Shown here: positions 1 through 7,569 of the stretch, piece by piece | How positions within the stretch are numbered: position 1 is the stretch's first letter | How the letters are laid out: each line of letters starts with the position of its first letter | Source: a bacterium | Lineage (GTDB): Bacteria; Armatimonadota; Chthonomonadetes; Chthonomonadales; Chthonomonadaceae | DNA length: 8,155 nt | Assembly: GCA_021805405.1 (NCBI GenBank) | Contig: JAJZFK010000107.1 | Coordinates: 1 to 8,155, forward strand | Reading direction: 5' to 3' | Made by a program: the position numbers and the translations under genes | The notes under the pieces: model-generated | Told to the model about the DNA's origin: nothing | Databases searched by the model: none | What the model saw: the letters and a program-made list of their open reading frames with translations, nothing else

Positions 1-1371
1 TTTGTACTGAAGGACTACCATGCATTCATATCGGACGTCACGATTACTCGCAGACTAAGAGACCTAACGTCCGTTTTAAAAACCTGCTACAAGTCATTAA
101 TCATTCTCGCACCTATGCTGAAACTACCTGCCGAACTGGAAAAAGATATTGCTGTCGTGGACTACGGCCTGCCAGATTACGGTGACCTCGACGGTATTCT
201 CGAAAAAGTCATGCAGGCTGTAAAAGACACACCTCAAATAGACTGCAAGCTTTCCGAGCTTGAACGCGACCAGGTTCTTAAGGCGGCCCAGGGACTAACC
301 GCAATGGAGGCCGAGAACGTATTTGCAAAGAGCCTCATCGAAAAACATCGCTTCGACGTCGACGTAGTCTTGAGTGAAAAAGAGCAGATTATCCGGAAAT
401 CCGGCATTCTTGAATATTACCCCTTTAGCGAGAGCCTCCAGGACGTTGGTGGTCTAGACCTATTGAAGGACTGGATGCAGAAGCGCACCGTAGCCTTTAC
501 TGAGCGGGCACGCGAATTTGGCCTTCCGGCACCGCGCGGAGTTCTATTACTGGGAGTTCAGGGATGCGGTAAGAGTCTGTCGGCAAAGGCGATTGGATCG
601 CTGTGGCGCCTTCCACTTCTGCGCTTGGACGTAGGGCGTATATTTGGGGGAATTGTTGGCCAATCTGAAGAAAATATGCGAAAAGCCATTAGAGTAGCGG
701 AATCTGTGGCGCCCTGCATTCTGTGGCTTGATGAATTAGAAAAGGGTTTTGCAGGAACGCAGAGCTCTGGCATTAGTGATGGCGGAACAACCAGCCGTGT
801 TTTCGGTACTTTTCTCACGTGGATGCAGGATAAAACGGTCAGCGCTTTCGTCGTTGCCACCTCCAACGATGTCACTACGCTGCCGCCCGAACTTCTTCGC
901 AAGGGGCGTTTCGACGAAATATTTTTCATCGACCTTCCATCCAGCGATGAGCGAAAACAGATCTTCGCAATTCACCTTGCAAAGAGGCAACGTAAAGTTG
1001 AAGATTTTGATCTCGAGCGACTTGCTGAAGTGACACCAGGATTTTCCGGTGCTGAAATCGAAGCCGTGGTGGTTGAAGCACTCTATGACGCATTTGATGA
1101 GACAAGCGAACTGAATACCGAATCGCTCATCGCTGCCGCTGCCCACACAGTTCCGTTAGCGGTAACGATGCGAGAGCGAATTGAAGAACTTCGCGACTGG
1201 GCGAATACACGTGCGCGTATGGCATCGTCGGAAGCAGGGGAAGATATGCAGACGATTACCGAAAAGCTGCTGGTTACCAAGGCCGTCAATAACAGACGGG
1301 TCGCAGCAATTGCCGCGTCACCGGTCGCGTATGCCGATGCCAGCACCGGAACAGAAATCGTCATCGAATGA
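1..1371 (+). CDS. Ycf46-like AAA+ ATPase, 5' end outside the window
   Basis: The reading frame is open from base 1, giving 456 visible residues. The ATG at 115 is internal: the 38 residues before it (starting FVLKDYH, ending LIILAP) match my recollection of the Ycf46 N-terminal region and run on into KLPAELEKD. The ATPase core has Walker A GVQGCGKS (visible residues 185-192), Walker B ILWLDELEK (240-248, D244/E245), sensor 1 ATSN (286-289), arginine-finger candidates in LLRKGRFD (near 300-303) and a sensor-2 region GFSGAE (347-352). The stretch TVPLAVTMRERIEELRDWA near 383-401 is typical of the Ycf46 C-terminal part. A variable tail of about 45 residues follows. Ycf46 proteins are cytosolic ATPases, linked to photosynthesis regulation in cyanobacteria but of unclear role elsewhere. 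All nucleotide-binding residues look intact, so it is probably active. Its stop overlaps the next start (ATGA), which suggests translational coupling to the NHL protein. The family call is firm; the substrate is unknown. Confidence 0.93.
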   Translation, partial: FVLKDYHAFISDVTITRRLRDLTSVLKTCYKSLIILAPMLKLPAELEKDIAVVDYGLPDYGDLDGILEKVMQAVKDTPQIDCKLSELERDQVLKAAQGLTAMEAENVFAKSLIEKHRFDVDVVLSEKEQIIRKSGILEYYPFSESLQDVGGLDLLKDWMQKRTVAFTERAREFGLPAPRGVLLLGVQGCGKSLSAKAIGSLWRLPLLRLDVGRIFGGIVGQSEENMRKAIRVAESVAPCILWLDELEKGFAGTQSSGISDGGTTSRVFGTFLTWMQDKTVSAFVVATSNDVTTLPPELLRKGRFDEIFFIDLPSSDERKQIFAIHLAKRQRKVEDFDLERLAEVTPGFSGAEIEAVVVEALYDAFDETSELNTESLIAAAAHTVPLAVTMRERIEELRDWANTRARMASSEAGEDMQTITEKLLVTKAVNNRRVAAIAASPVAYADASTGTEIVIE

Positions 1372-2279
1372 GTGATCGATTCGATTTCCTTGAACTTGAT
1401 GATGGTCCGGTGCCTGCGGCGAAAATGGATGTGCAGCAGGAAGTCACCACAGACAGCACCAGTTTTACAAGATTGCGTGCGGTTGAGGTCATTGGCAGCA
1501 AGGGGAGTGACGTTGGCCAGTTCAACGAACCTACTGGCCTGGCTGTTGACAACGACGGAACCTTGTTTGTTTCAGATACCGGCAATCATCGCGTTCAGCG
1601 CATATTAATGAACGGCGACGTACAGGTGTTCGGTAGTGCCGGCAGCGGCAAAAACGAGATGCTTGGGCCTAGCGCGGTAACCGTTCATCCTTTAGGGCAG
1701 ATGTTCTATGTTGCAGATCAGGGAAACCACCGGGTTCTGGTGTTCAGAACTAACGGTGCTGCCAATCAGATCACGAAGGTATGCCGCGGCCCCTGTAGCG
1801 TCGCTCTAGACAGCGAAGGAGCCCTCTGGATTGCCGACTCTATTGGAGAACGGGTAGTGCGCGTGGATGCAACTACCGGCATAGTAATGGGTGGACTTGA
1901 TCGTTCAATGGGCATTGTGCGGCCAATTTCAGTCGCTTGTGATAAGTTAAAGAACATCTACGTTACAGATGGCAGCACAAACGATGTTACCCGGTACACC
2001 TTTTTTGGGCAGCGTTTACGCGCACTGGGGGAATTGCGCAAACTCCACGGCCCGCGACAGACTGCCGTAGATTCGCTTGGAAGGATCTACGTTACAGAGC
2101 AGGGGGTTGGAAGGCTGCATGTGTTTAGTAGCGAAGGGCAGTCGCTAGCGATTGTTGAGACGCCCACAAGTAAACTCGGTCCTCTTAACCAACCGTCGGG
2201 GGTGGCAATTGGTCCCAAGGGTGAAGTGTACGTTAGCGACTCGAATAACCATCGTATCCTGCGGTTTGCCTGGGAATAA
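1368..2279 (+). CDS. NHL-repeat six-bladed beta-propeller protein, cytoplasmic
   Basis: This 303-residue protein has an acidic, probably flexible N-terminal tail (about 1-35) followed by six NHL-type blades at roughly 52-82, 99-126, 140-168, 185-211, 228-253 and 273-300. The signature is clearest in blades 1, 2 and 6: PTGLAVDNDGTLFVSDTGNHRV, YVADQGNHRVLVF and YVSDSNNHRILRF. Blades 3-5 are more degenerate. NHL propellers bind proteins, RNA or ligands and are not usually enzymes without extra catalytic residues; none is evident here. There is no signal peptide or membrane segment, although many bacterial NHL proteins are exported, so it probably acts in the cytosol with the adjacent ATPase. The ATG sits in an ATGA overlap with the upstream stop and has no strong Shine-Dalgarno, as expected for coupled translation. 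Residues 3-9 (DRFDFLE) nearly match the C-terminus of the next protein. The fold is confident; the role as adaptor or scaffold is inferred. Confidence 0.9.
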   Translation: MSDRFDFLELDDGPVPAAKMDVQQEVTTDSTSFTRLRAVEVIGSKGSDVGQFNEPTGLAVDNDGTLFVSDTGNHRVQRILMNGDVQVFGSAGSGKNEMLGPSAVTVHPLGQMFYVADQGNHRVLVFRTNGAANQITKVCRGPCSVALDSEGALWIADSIGERVVRVDATTGIVMGGLDRSMGIVRPISVACDKLKNIYVTDGSTNDVTRYTFFGQRLRALGELRKLHGPRQTAVDSLGRIYVTEQGVGRLHVFSSEGQSLAIVETPTSKLGPLNQPSGVAIGPKGEVYVSDSNNHRILRFAWE

Positions 2280-2283
2280 CTGA

Positions 2284-3975
2284 ATGCTCGTAAGTACCCG
2301 ACTGCTGTGGGAGAGGCGATTTCGCGGTGCCTATGGGTTGTCGACATACTGTGTGAGTGATGACAATTCCCTACTCCTACTAATGCCCAGGCCGCTGGAA
2401 CCGCGAACTTATGACCTGTCGTTTGTAATGCCAGATGCGAGCATTAAGAGTGTTTCAGATCTTACAGTAGAGACTCTACACAAACTCTCGGCGTCGTTTA
2501 ACTCCACCATATGCGTAGGGATGACCGGCGATGACTTCTACATATTTCAGAATGGTAAAAAAGCGCGGCTGTTCCAGAATAAGTTTTTGCTAACTGTCGA
2601 CGTTGAAATGGATGTGTCAGGATCGCGCGCTGCTGGGGCATATTCTGACCTCGCAGGCGAGAATTTTACAGTATTCCTTGTGAACCTGGATGGAAGTGTC
2701 GTTTGGGCGCAAGACGTCGATTTTGTTCCCAGAGTTGTTGCTACCGCGACAGGCGGGCGGGCTGTTGTTGCCGCTGGAGAAAATGGCGTCATCACATGCC
2801 AGGATGTCTCAGCACGCGACGTTTGGCGCTTCCGCACAGAGCAACCAGTTACCGCAGTTTACTGTACCGCAGATGCGGAACTGGTGGTTTACGGCACCGC
2901 AATGGGCGAAGTTGGTGCAATTGATGCTTTCGGAACGAGGCGCTGGCAAGCGAGGCTTCCAGGTTTCGTCTCCTTCACTCGGCATTCACTGTTGTCCGGG
3001 CTTACAGCCGCTGTTGTGACAGGGCCCGAGAATGTGACTACTCTCTACCTGATGGACTCCCAGGGACTGCAGTGTGGTACGTTTCCTATGCTTGAAGCAG
3101 CTACAGGAGTGGCATTCAGTCCAAACGGGACCACCCTTGCAACGTCACAAAAGACGGGTGTAGTCTCGTTCTATGCGCTTACCGTGCATAGTGCCGCCGA
3201 TTATGCGGTGCTGCCGGAGGATGTACTGGGGACGGCCGCTACGCTGCTGCAGGAAGAAAAGTGGATAGAGGCGTGCAGGTTACTTTATGATGCGTGTACG
3301 CATAATAGGCAGGACGTGCATCTAGCTAGTCACCTCGCAATTGCCCGTATGAAGTTAGTGCAGGGAGTAATACAATGTTCGGACGCTCTTGCCTTAAGCG
3401 GCGACGCAAAAGCTGCAATTGAACTGGTTGCGCAGGCGCGACTGGTTCACCCGCTTTGTGTGGAGCTACTAGAACGCGAGAGGTCTTACACTCTTAGCGC
3501 ATCCATGGAACTTACCTCGCGAGCGGTGGGCCAGTTGGATAGCAATGTAGATGCGGCCGAACGGCTCCTTGTTCAGGCTATAGAAATGTGGGACGAAAAT
3601 GTTGACGCTCGAGAGCACCTTGCGACGATATTGCAGACGCGGGTGAGTATAGCGGATGCCAACGCAAATGACAAGCTCGCAGGTGACGACTTACAGGGGG
3701 CACTAGCCGACTTTATGGCGGCTCAGCAGTTAATGCCCACACAAGATCGATCCGAAAAGATTCACGAATTGACAATTCAGCATGAGTATAATCTTGGTCT
3801 TGAAGAATATGACGCGGGAAATTACGATCAGGCAAAGTTTCAGTTTGCCAAGGTACTACAGCTGCAGCCGGATAACCGTCAGGCGCGCCGTTACATGGAT
3901 TTCGCGGAGCAGTTTGCTCGCGTAGCAGAGCTTCAAAATGACCCCCTTAATGACCGCTTTCGCCTCCTCGAATAG
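2284..3975 (+). CDS. WD40/PQQ-like beta-propeller protein with C-terminal TPR region
   Basis: This 563-residue protein has two parts. Residues about 1-300 are beta-rich with repeating blade-like stretches (VNLDGSVVWAQDV near 133-145, GENGVITCQDVSARDVWRF near 165-183, IDAFGTRRWQARL near 213-225, VAFSPNGTTLATS near 276-288), as in WD40 or PQQ-like propellers. Residues about 315-545 are helical and TPR-like. The best TPR is near 502-531 (YNLGLEEYDAGNYDQAKFQF, then AKVLQLQP). The final seven residues are DRFRLLE, close to the start of the NHL protein. No signal peptide or transmembrane segment is seen. The gene starts four bases after the NHL stop, with a weak GGGAA ribosome site about seven bases before the ATG, so it is the third gene of the operon. 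Propeller and TPR modules both mediate protein-protein contacts, so a scaffold or substrate-recruiting role for the AAA+ protein is the natural inference. No catalytic function can be assigned. Confidence 0.85.
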   Translation: MLVSTRLLWERRFRGAYGLSTYCVSDDNSLLLLMPRPLEPRTYDLSFVMPDASIKSVSDLTVETLHKLSASFNSTICVGMTGDDFYIFQNGKKARLFQNKFLLTVDVEMDVSGSRAAGAYSDLAGENFTVFLVNLDGSVVWAQDVDFVPRVVATATGGRAVVAAGENGVITCQDVSARDVWRFRTEQPVTAVYCTADAELVVYGTAMGEVGAIDAFGTRRWQARLPGFVSFTRHSLLSGLTAAVVTGPENVTTLYLMDSQGLQCGTFPMLEAATGVAFSPNGTTLATSQKTGVVSFYALTVHSAADYAVLPEDVLGTAATLLQEEKWIEACRLLYDACTHNRQDVHLASHLAIARMKLVQGVIQCSDALALSGDAKAAIELVAQARLVHPLCVELLERERSYTLSASMELTSRAVGQLDSNVDAAERLLVQAIEMWDENVDAREHLATILQTRVSIADANANDKLAGDDLQGALADFMAAQQLMPTQDRSEKIHELTIQHEYNLGLEEYDAGNYDQAKFQFAKVLQLQPDNRQARRYMDFAEQFARVAELQNDPLNDRFRLLE

Positions 3976-4010
3976 CTTCAACTCGAAATCACCGTATTCT
4001 TTTCAGGGGC

Positions 4011-4019
4011 TGGTATAAC
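4011..4019 (+). promoter_or_regulatory. Candidate extended -10 promoter for the sigma-GGDEF gene
   Basis: TGGTATAAC matches the extended -10 pattern TGnTATAAT with one mismatch. No good -35 lies 16-18 bases upstream, which is normal for extended -10 promoters. It would start transcription near 4026, giving a leader of about 120 bases that contains both copies of the repeat element. This is a sequence match only. Confidence 0.4.
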
Positions 4020-4026
4020 TACAGGA

Positions 4027-4083
4027 ACCGGTGAAATCGGTCAATAATCAAAGCGTTCATTTTTACCGGACTAGCCGGTCAAT
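4027..4083 (+). repeat. Two copies of ACCGG-N6-CGGTCAAT upstream of the sigma gene
   Basis: Copy 1 spans 4027-4045 and copy 2 spans 4065-4083. They share ACCGG at the left and CGGTCAAT at the right around an unrelated 6-base core, and begin 38 bases apart. Copy 2 is a perfect inverted repeat (ACCGG, 5-base loop, CCGGT); copy 1 has a shorter arm (ACCG...CGGT). They could be tandem operator sites for a dimeric regulator or, since they lie after the candidate -10, paired RNA hairpins in the leader. The pattern is visible; its function is inferred. Confidence 0.45.
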
Positions 4084-4149
4084 TTATTCAAAGGATAGAA
4101 TCAGCGGCTCGCGTACGATGGGAACGACGTGTTGCTGAACAGGAAATAT

Positions 4150-5526
4150 ATGGCGACAGGCTATCATAATCCGATAAACGGCTCAGAGGAGAAGGCATCC
4201 GTGCCCGCTCGTCGTTCAGAAGAGGATGTCCTGCAGCTTCTGATGTCCTATCGTTCAAGTAAGGACAATGCCTATCGTGACCGCATCGTAGTACAGTTCA
4301 CCGCCCTGGTCGAGAGTATCGCCCGACGATATGCTACCAGTGGCGAGCCAGCAGATGATCTTGCGCAGGAAGGGTACATCGGGCTGATAACCGCGATTGA
4401 ACTCTACGACGTCACCAAGAACGTAAAGTTCTCCACGTATGCAACGCACTTTGTCATTGGACAGATCAAACACTACCTTCGTGATCGTGGCAAGATCATT
4501 AAGGAGCCCGCGTGGCTGCAGGAACTAAACCAGCGTATAGTAAAGCGCACCGAGAAACTTGCTCAGGATTTGCAGCGGCAACCTACTCAAGCGGAAATCG
4601 CCGCAGTTATGGGTATGACTGAGGATGCAGTTGCAGAAGTCGTGACAAATCGCGAAGTATTTAAAGTTACCTCGATGGACGGCGGACAGGACCAGGACGA
4701 TGACAACAATGGCACCATAGATATTGACCGCCAGACATCAAGAGATCTTCTCTTCAGTTTTGAAGTTCCACTTGATGAGCGCCTCGTACTTGAAGCAGCC
4801 ATCGACAACCTGAAACCGCTAGAGCAACAGGTTATCATTGAGTTCTATTTCCAGGATCTTAATCAGACAGAGATAGCTGCAAAGCTGGGAATTTCATGTA
4901 ACTATGTATCTCACCTGCTCAGGAATGCCGCAAAAAAAATGCGGAAAATCCTGAACACAGAGGACCTAAAAGACGCACAAATCCAGTTATCAGGCTTACG
5001 CAAGAAGGGGATGCTAACCCCAGACTTTCAGGCTGAAGCACTGGTAGACGACCTCACAAGGTTGTATACTCGAGCGTATTTTGAACGCCGCCTAGAGGAA
5101 GAGTTACTCCGCGCGGGCAGGCTAGATGCAAATGCTGCAGTCGTGTTTATTCAATTGGCTGGCTTCAGTGCTTTCACCGCGGCTGTAGGGACTTTGAAAT
5201 CTGACGAGATCATGAGATCTACATGTAAGGTCGTTCGTACCAACGTAAGGCGCAGTGACATATTAACCAGGTATTCACATGATCACCTGGCCATGATACT
5301 GCCGTACACAGGCGAACACGTCCGCGTTGTTGTAGATCGATTGACTGTGGCACTTGAAGGGGAATTAGGTCAAAGTCGCAAGGCACCCAATGGCGCGCAC
5401 GTGGAGTGGATTTTTGGGTCGTCAATCTATCCACAGGACGGAACCACCTGGCAGCGTCTGTCATCGATCGCGCTAGAGAATGTGGGTGACGCTGCAGTGA
5501 ATGACGAGAGGCGCCTGGCTGCTTAG
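4150..5526 (+). CDS. SigB/SigF-type sigma-70 factor fused to a degenerate GGDEF domain
   Basis: This 458-residue protein has sigma region 2 at about 45-114, including DDLAQEGYIGLITAIELYD and FSTYATHFVIGQIKHYLRD, which cover core binding and -10 recognition. Region 3 is at about 120-175 (EPAWLQELNQRIVKRTEKLA). An acidic linker follows at 178-199. Region 4 is at about 214-267 with a helix-turn-helix (LNQTEIAAKLGISCNYVSHL) for -35 recognition. After it comes a GGDEF-like domain at 294-450, recognisable from DDLTRLYTRAYFERRLEEEL. Its active site is lost: GGDEF reads SHDHL (376-380) and the metal-binding Asp position is Q335. The inhibitory-site motif RxxD is kept at R367-D370, five residues before SHDHL, as in PleD-type cyclases. 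I infer an alternative sigma factor controlled by its C-terminal domain, possibly by c-di-GMP. ATG 4150 is preferred because AGGA lies five bases upstream; GTG at 4129 would add seven residues. No anti-sigma factor gene lies nearby. Confidence 0.92.
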   Translation: MATGYHNPINGSEEKASVPARRSEEDVLQLLMSYRSSKDNAYRDRIVVQFTALVESIARRYATSGEPADDLAQEGYIGLITAIELYDVTKNVKFSTYATHFVIGQIKHYLRDRGKIIKEPAWLQELNQRIVKRTEKLAQDLQRQPTQAEIAAVMGMTEDAVAEVVTNREVFKVTSMDGGQDQDDDNNGTIDIDRQTSRDLLFSFEVPLDERLVLEAAIDNLKPLEQQVIIEFYFQDLNQTEIAAKLGISCNYVSHLLRNAAKKMRKILNTEDLKDAQIQLSGLRKKGMLTPDFQAEALVDDLTRLYTRAYFERRLEEELLRAGRLDANAAVVFIQLAGFSAFTAAVGTLKSDEIMRSTCKVVRTNVRRSDILTRYSHDHLAMILPYTGEHVRVVVDRLTVALEGELGQSRKAPNGAHVEWIFGSSIYPQDGTTWQRLSSIALENVGDAAVNDERRLAA

Positions 5527-5540
5527 CAGCCGACGCCTCT
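5507..5540. terminator. Two-part hairpin between convergent genes, likely terminator
   Basis: An outer 7-bp stem (AGAGGCG 5507-5513 with CGCCTCT 5534-5540) encloses a 3x2 internal loop and a perfect inner 6-bp stem (GGCTGC 5517-5522 with GCAGCC 5526-5531) with a TTA loop. It overlaps the last codons and stop of the sigma gene and lies just beyond the end of the convergent deacetylase gene. On the plus strand it is followed after several bases by a short T run (5548-5551); on the minus strand there is none. It is a plausible but non-canonical terminator for the plus strand and possibly for both. Confidence 0.55.
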
Positions 5541-5564
5541 ACACGAATTTTATCGATGTAATAT

Positions 5565-6620
5565 TTAGTATATTACTAGCTTTGATCCGTTAAGTCGGCC
5601 CTTGACCACCTGATGTACAAACTGCCTGGGAATTGTGGTTTGGCTGGCTATTCCGTCGCTTATGAACTGCTCATAGGCATGATGCTTGAGAAATTTTAGC
5701 CAGAAGAAGAGACCGCAAACCCCCATTACTGGCTGAACGCGTGGTACTCGCAGTGCATTGAAACGACGGCTAATAACTGCCGGTGCCGGATCTGCTCCGG
5801 CTAGCAGTACAGCACGGTTGTCGTAACGGATCGATCCCCAACGTCCATGCAAGGCAAGTATGCGGTCGGTTGGCGCTACTCCATAGGGAAGTGCAATCGT
5901 GTTAACTTTCGTACCGGGTACTAACTGGTCAATGAGGTGGTCACATTCTGCAATCTGCCACTGCACCTGAGTATTGCCAAGCTTGCTCAACTGCGGATGG
6001 GTAACCGTGTGGTTACCAATTTCGTAGCCCATCTTTATCAGGTTTTTAATTTTGGCAGCGCGTAGAGAGTGCTGTCCGAATGCGTTTGTTGGCAGTACGA
6101 AGAAGGTACCTCGCAGACGCCAGGCAGGATGTAGTTTGTGGAAGGCCTCCATCAGCCCCACCGCGCAGTTTGGGTCTACACCACCGCCAGGCAGAATATG
6201 GTACTGGGATTCGTCCGCGTCGTCAAAAGTATACACGACAGGTGAGTCGCCAGCCGGAATATCAATCTTGTTGTTAAGGTATGCAGACATACTAACTGGC
6301 CGATAGTGGAGACTATAAAGCAGCTTCATAACATCGCGAAACTGTGTAGGAGTACTGGTGTAGGGATCATGGGGATGGGGCAGGATATTGTGATATTCCA
6401 GAATTAGTACGTCGCCAATTTCATTAGGGTGAATGCGCTTCAACTCCGCCCTAGTAAGGGGTTTTGGAGTACTATCCACCTTGGTTTCAAGAGCAATGTG
6501 CGCTAGAATACGTGGAGCAACTGTTCCAGCGCAGCCACTCGCAAACAGTGACGCTAATACTGCAGTAGCCGCAACTGAACAACGTCGTAATTGAAAGTGG
6601 CCCGAGAAGTTCGTTATCAC
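5565..6620 (-). CDS. Polysaccharide deacetylase (NodB-type), predicted lipoprotein
   Basis: This 351-residue protein has an N-terminal signal with basic residues, a hydrophobic stretch and a lipobox-like ASGC with Cys30 as the lipidation candidate, so it is probably anchored to a membrane outside the cytoplasm. The carbohydrate esterase 4 (NodB) motifs are present: TFDD at 131-134 (catalytic base D133, metal ligand D134), NHTVTHP at 203-209 (metal ligands H204 and H208) and ALPYG at 243-247. The usual Gly after TFDD is Ala, and the Arg of motif 3 is missing. Both resemble a subfamily I recall with ALPYG and a downstream segment like LLAGADPAP (272-280). EYHNILP near 75-81 also recalls PgaB/IcaB-like deacetylases. 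It is expected to remove acetyl or similar groups from a cell-wall or exopolysaccharide; the substrate is unknown. The GTG start overlaps the stop of the ThuA gene (GTGA), and AGGA lies 12 bases upstream, so the two genes are co-transcribed. Confidence 0.9.
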   Translation of the reverse strand: MITNFSGHFQLRRCSVAATAVLASLFASGCAGTVAPRILAHIALETKVDSTPKPLTRAELKRIHPNEIGDVLILEYHNILPHPHDPYTSTPTQFRDVMKLLYSLHYRPVSMSAYLNNKIDIPAGDSPVVYTFDDADESQYHILPGGGVDPNCAVGLMEAFHKLHPAWRLRGTFFVLPTNAFGQHSLRAAKIKNLIKMGYEIGNHTVTHPQLSKLGNTQVQWQIAECDHLIDQLVPGTKVNTIALPYGVAPTDRILALHGRWGSIRYDNRAVLLAGADPAPAVISRRFNALRVPRVQPVMGVCGLFFWLKFLKHHAYEQFISDGIASQTTIPRQFVHQVVKGRLNGSKLVIY

Positions 6621-7558
6621 TTATTCACTGATTCCTTGTTTTTGGTTAACGATTCCATGCTGACATTACCCGGCCTGGCGTCTCCCCGGACTAATCCCAG
6701 TGCCCATTCAATTCCTCCTAGAATATGCTGCTGAAACAGCGGATCGTTCCAGGTTCGTTTGCGGTGACCTAGCGCAGTATAGAACACTCTGCCGCGCCCG
6801 TACATTTTACACCAGGAGATAGGATAAAGCCCCGGACTCCCAGCTTTGGGGGTTCCGTCATTGGGGTGAATGGGGGAATAGAGCAATAAGTGCACTTTCG
6901 CTGGATCAAAGTTTTTGAATAGGTATATTTCATCAAATACCGTCCATGAATTCCTGGTCACAACGCTAGGGCCGCCATGTTCTACCAACTGGATGGACGT
7001 TGGACTGTGTGGAGTAGCGGCCTTCAAGAGCGGTGCTACAGCAGGAAATCGTCGATCGCCATACTCCAGCTTTACAGCACATTGGTTATGGTGAATTCTA
7101 AACTCCCCGCCAAGCATTTGCGCATACATCGATACACCAGAACTCTGCCCGGGCCATTGGTGAAATGTATCGGAGCCAGCGTGCATGGCCACAAATCCGT
7201 GGCCATCACGTATGTATGCCAAAAAACCGTTTGGGTCTGGCAGTGGTAGTACACCCGTTGTGTTGGCGAAGATAACTGCATCATATTTCTTCAAGGCTTG
7301 GTCGGTCATCATAGTCTGCATGTCCGCCGACGTCCGCACAAAATCGGTCGTCCACAGCCCCGTTGTGTCTCCAAGTTGCTTGATGGTTTGCTCCGCCGTG
7401 GGGATACTGTCGTGCCTAAATCCCAGGGTAACCGTCACCACAAGGACGTGCTTGGGCTGCCGCACCTTGCCAAGTGCAAAACTTGCAATTGCTGGCAGTA
7501 ACATCATCGTTGTGCCCAGTGGCAGCGAAATTACGCCACGGCGTTTGGGAGTCCGCAT
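6617..7558 (-). CDS. ThuA-like domain protein, exported
   Basis: From the preferred start this protein has 313 residues. The N-terminus MRTPKRRGVIS is followed by a hydrophobic segment to about residue 28, a signal peptide. The RR pair hints weakly at Tat export. The rest is one ThuA-like domain of glutamine-amidotransferase fold: GFRHDS near 46-51, YDAVIFANTTG near 92-102, a GHGFVAMHAGSDTF block near 119-132, GGEF near 150-153, and a C-terminal YGRGRVFYTALGH block near 253-265. ThuA proteins are linked to disaccharide (trehalose) use in rhizobia, and related domains are common in secreted sugar-processing proteins. The reaction here is unknown. ATG 7558 is chosen because GAGGT (7571-7567) lies eight bases upstream. 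The ATG at 7573, five codons earlier, lacks a ribosome site but forms an ATGA overlap with a small upstream reading frame. The GTGA overlap downstream couples it to the deacetylase, which suggests both act on extracellular glycans. Confidence 0.9.
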   Translation of the reverse strand: MRTPKRRGVISLPLGTTMMLLPAIASFALGKVRQPKHVLVVTVTLGFRHDSIPTAEQTIKQLGDTTGLWTTDFVRTSADMQTMMTDQALKKYDAVIFANTTGVLPLPDPNGFLAYIRDGHGFVAMHAGSDTFHQWPGQSSGVSMYAQMLGGEFRIHHNQCAVKLEYGDRRFPAVAPLLKAATPHSPTSIQLVEHGGPSVVTRNSWTVFDEIYLFKNFDPAKVHLLLYSPIHPNDGTPKAGSPGLYPISWCKMYGRGRVFYTALGHRKRTWNDPLFQQHILGGIEWALGLVRGDARPGNVSMESLTKNKESVNK

Positions 7559-7569
7559 TCGCATGTACC

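Noticed and set aside
558..1364. Minus-strand frames opposite the AAA+ gene
   Set aside because: They are overlapping shadows of a strongly supported coding region with low-complexity Ser/Arg/Val-rich products and no family signature.
115..1371. ATG at 115 as the true start of the AAA+ gene
   Set aside because: The frame is open to base 1, the upstream residues match the Ycf46 N-terminal region, and no ribosome site precedes the ATG. The gene starts outside the window.
2690..3019. Plus-strand frames of 109 and 73 codons inside the propeller-TPR gene
   Set aside because: They lie wholly within another frame of a convincing gene, are rich in Arg, Cys and Trp, and have no domain.
4129..4149. 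GTG at 4129 as the start of the sigma-GGDEF gene
   Set aside because: It has only GGGA before it, whereas ATG at 4150 has AGGA five bases upstream. The seven extra residues add nothing to the sigma domain. It remains a possible alternative.
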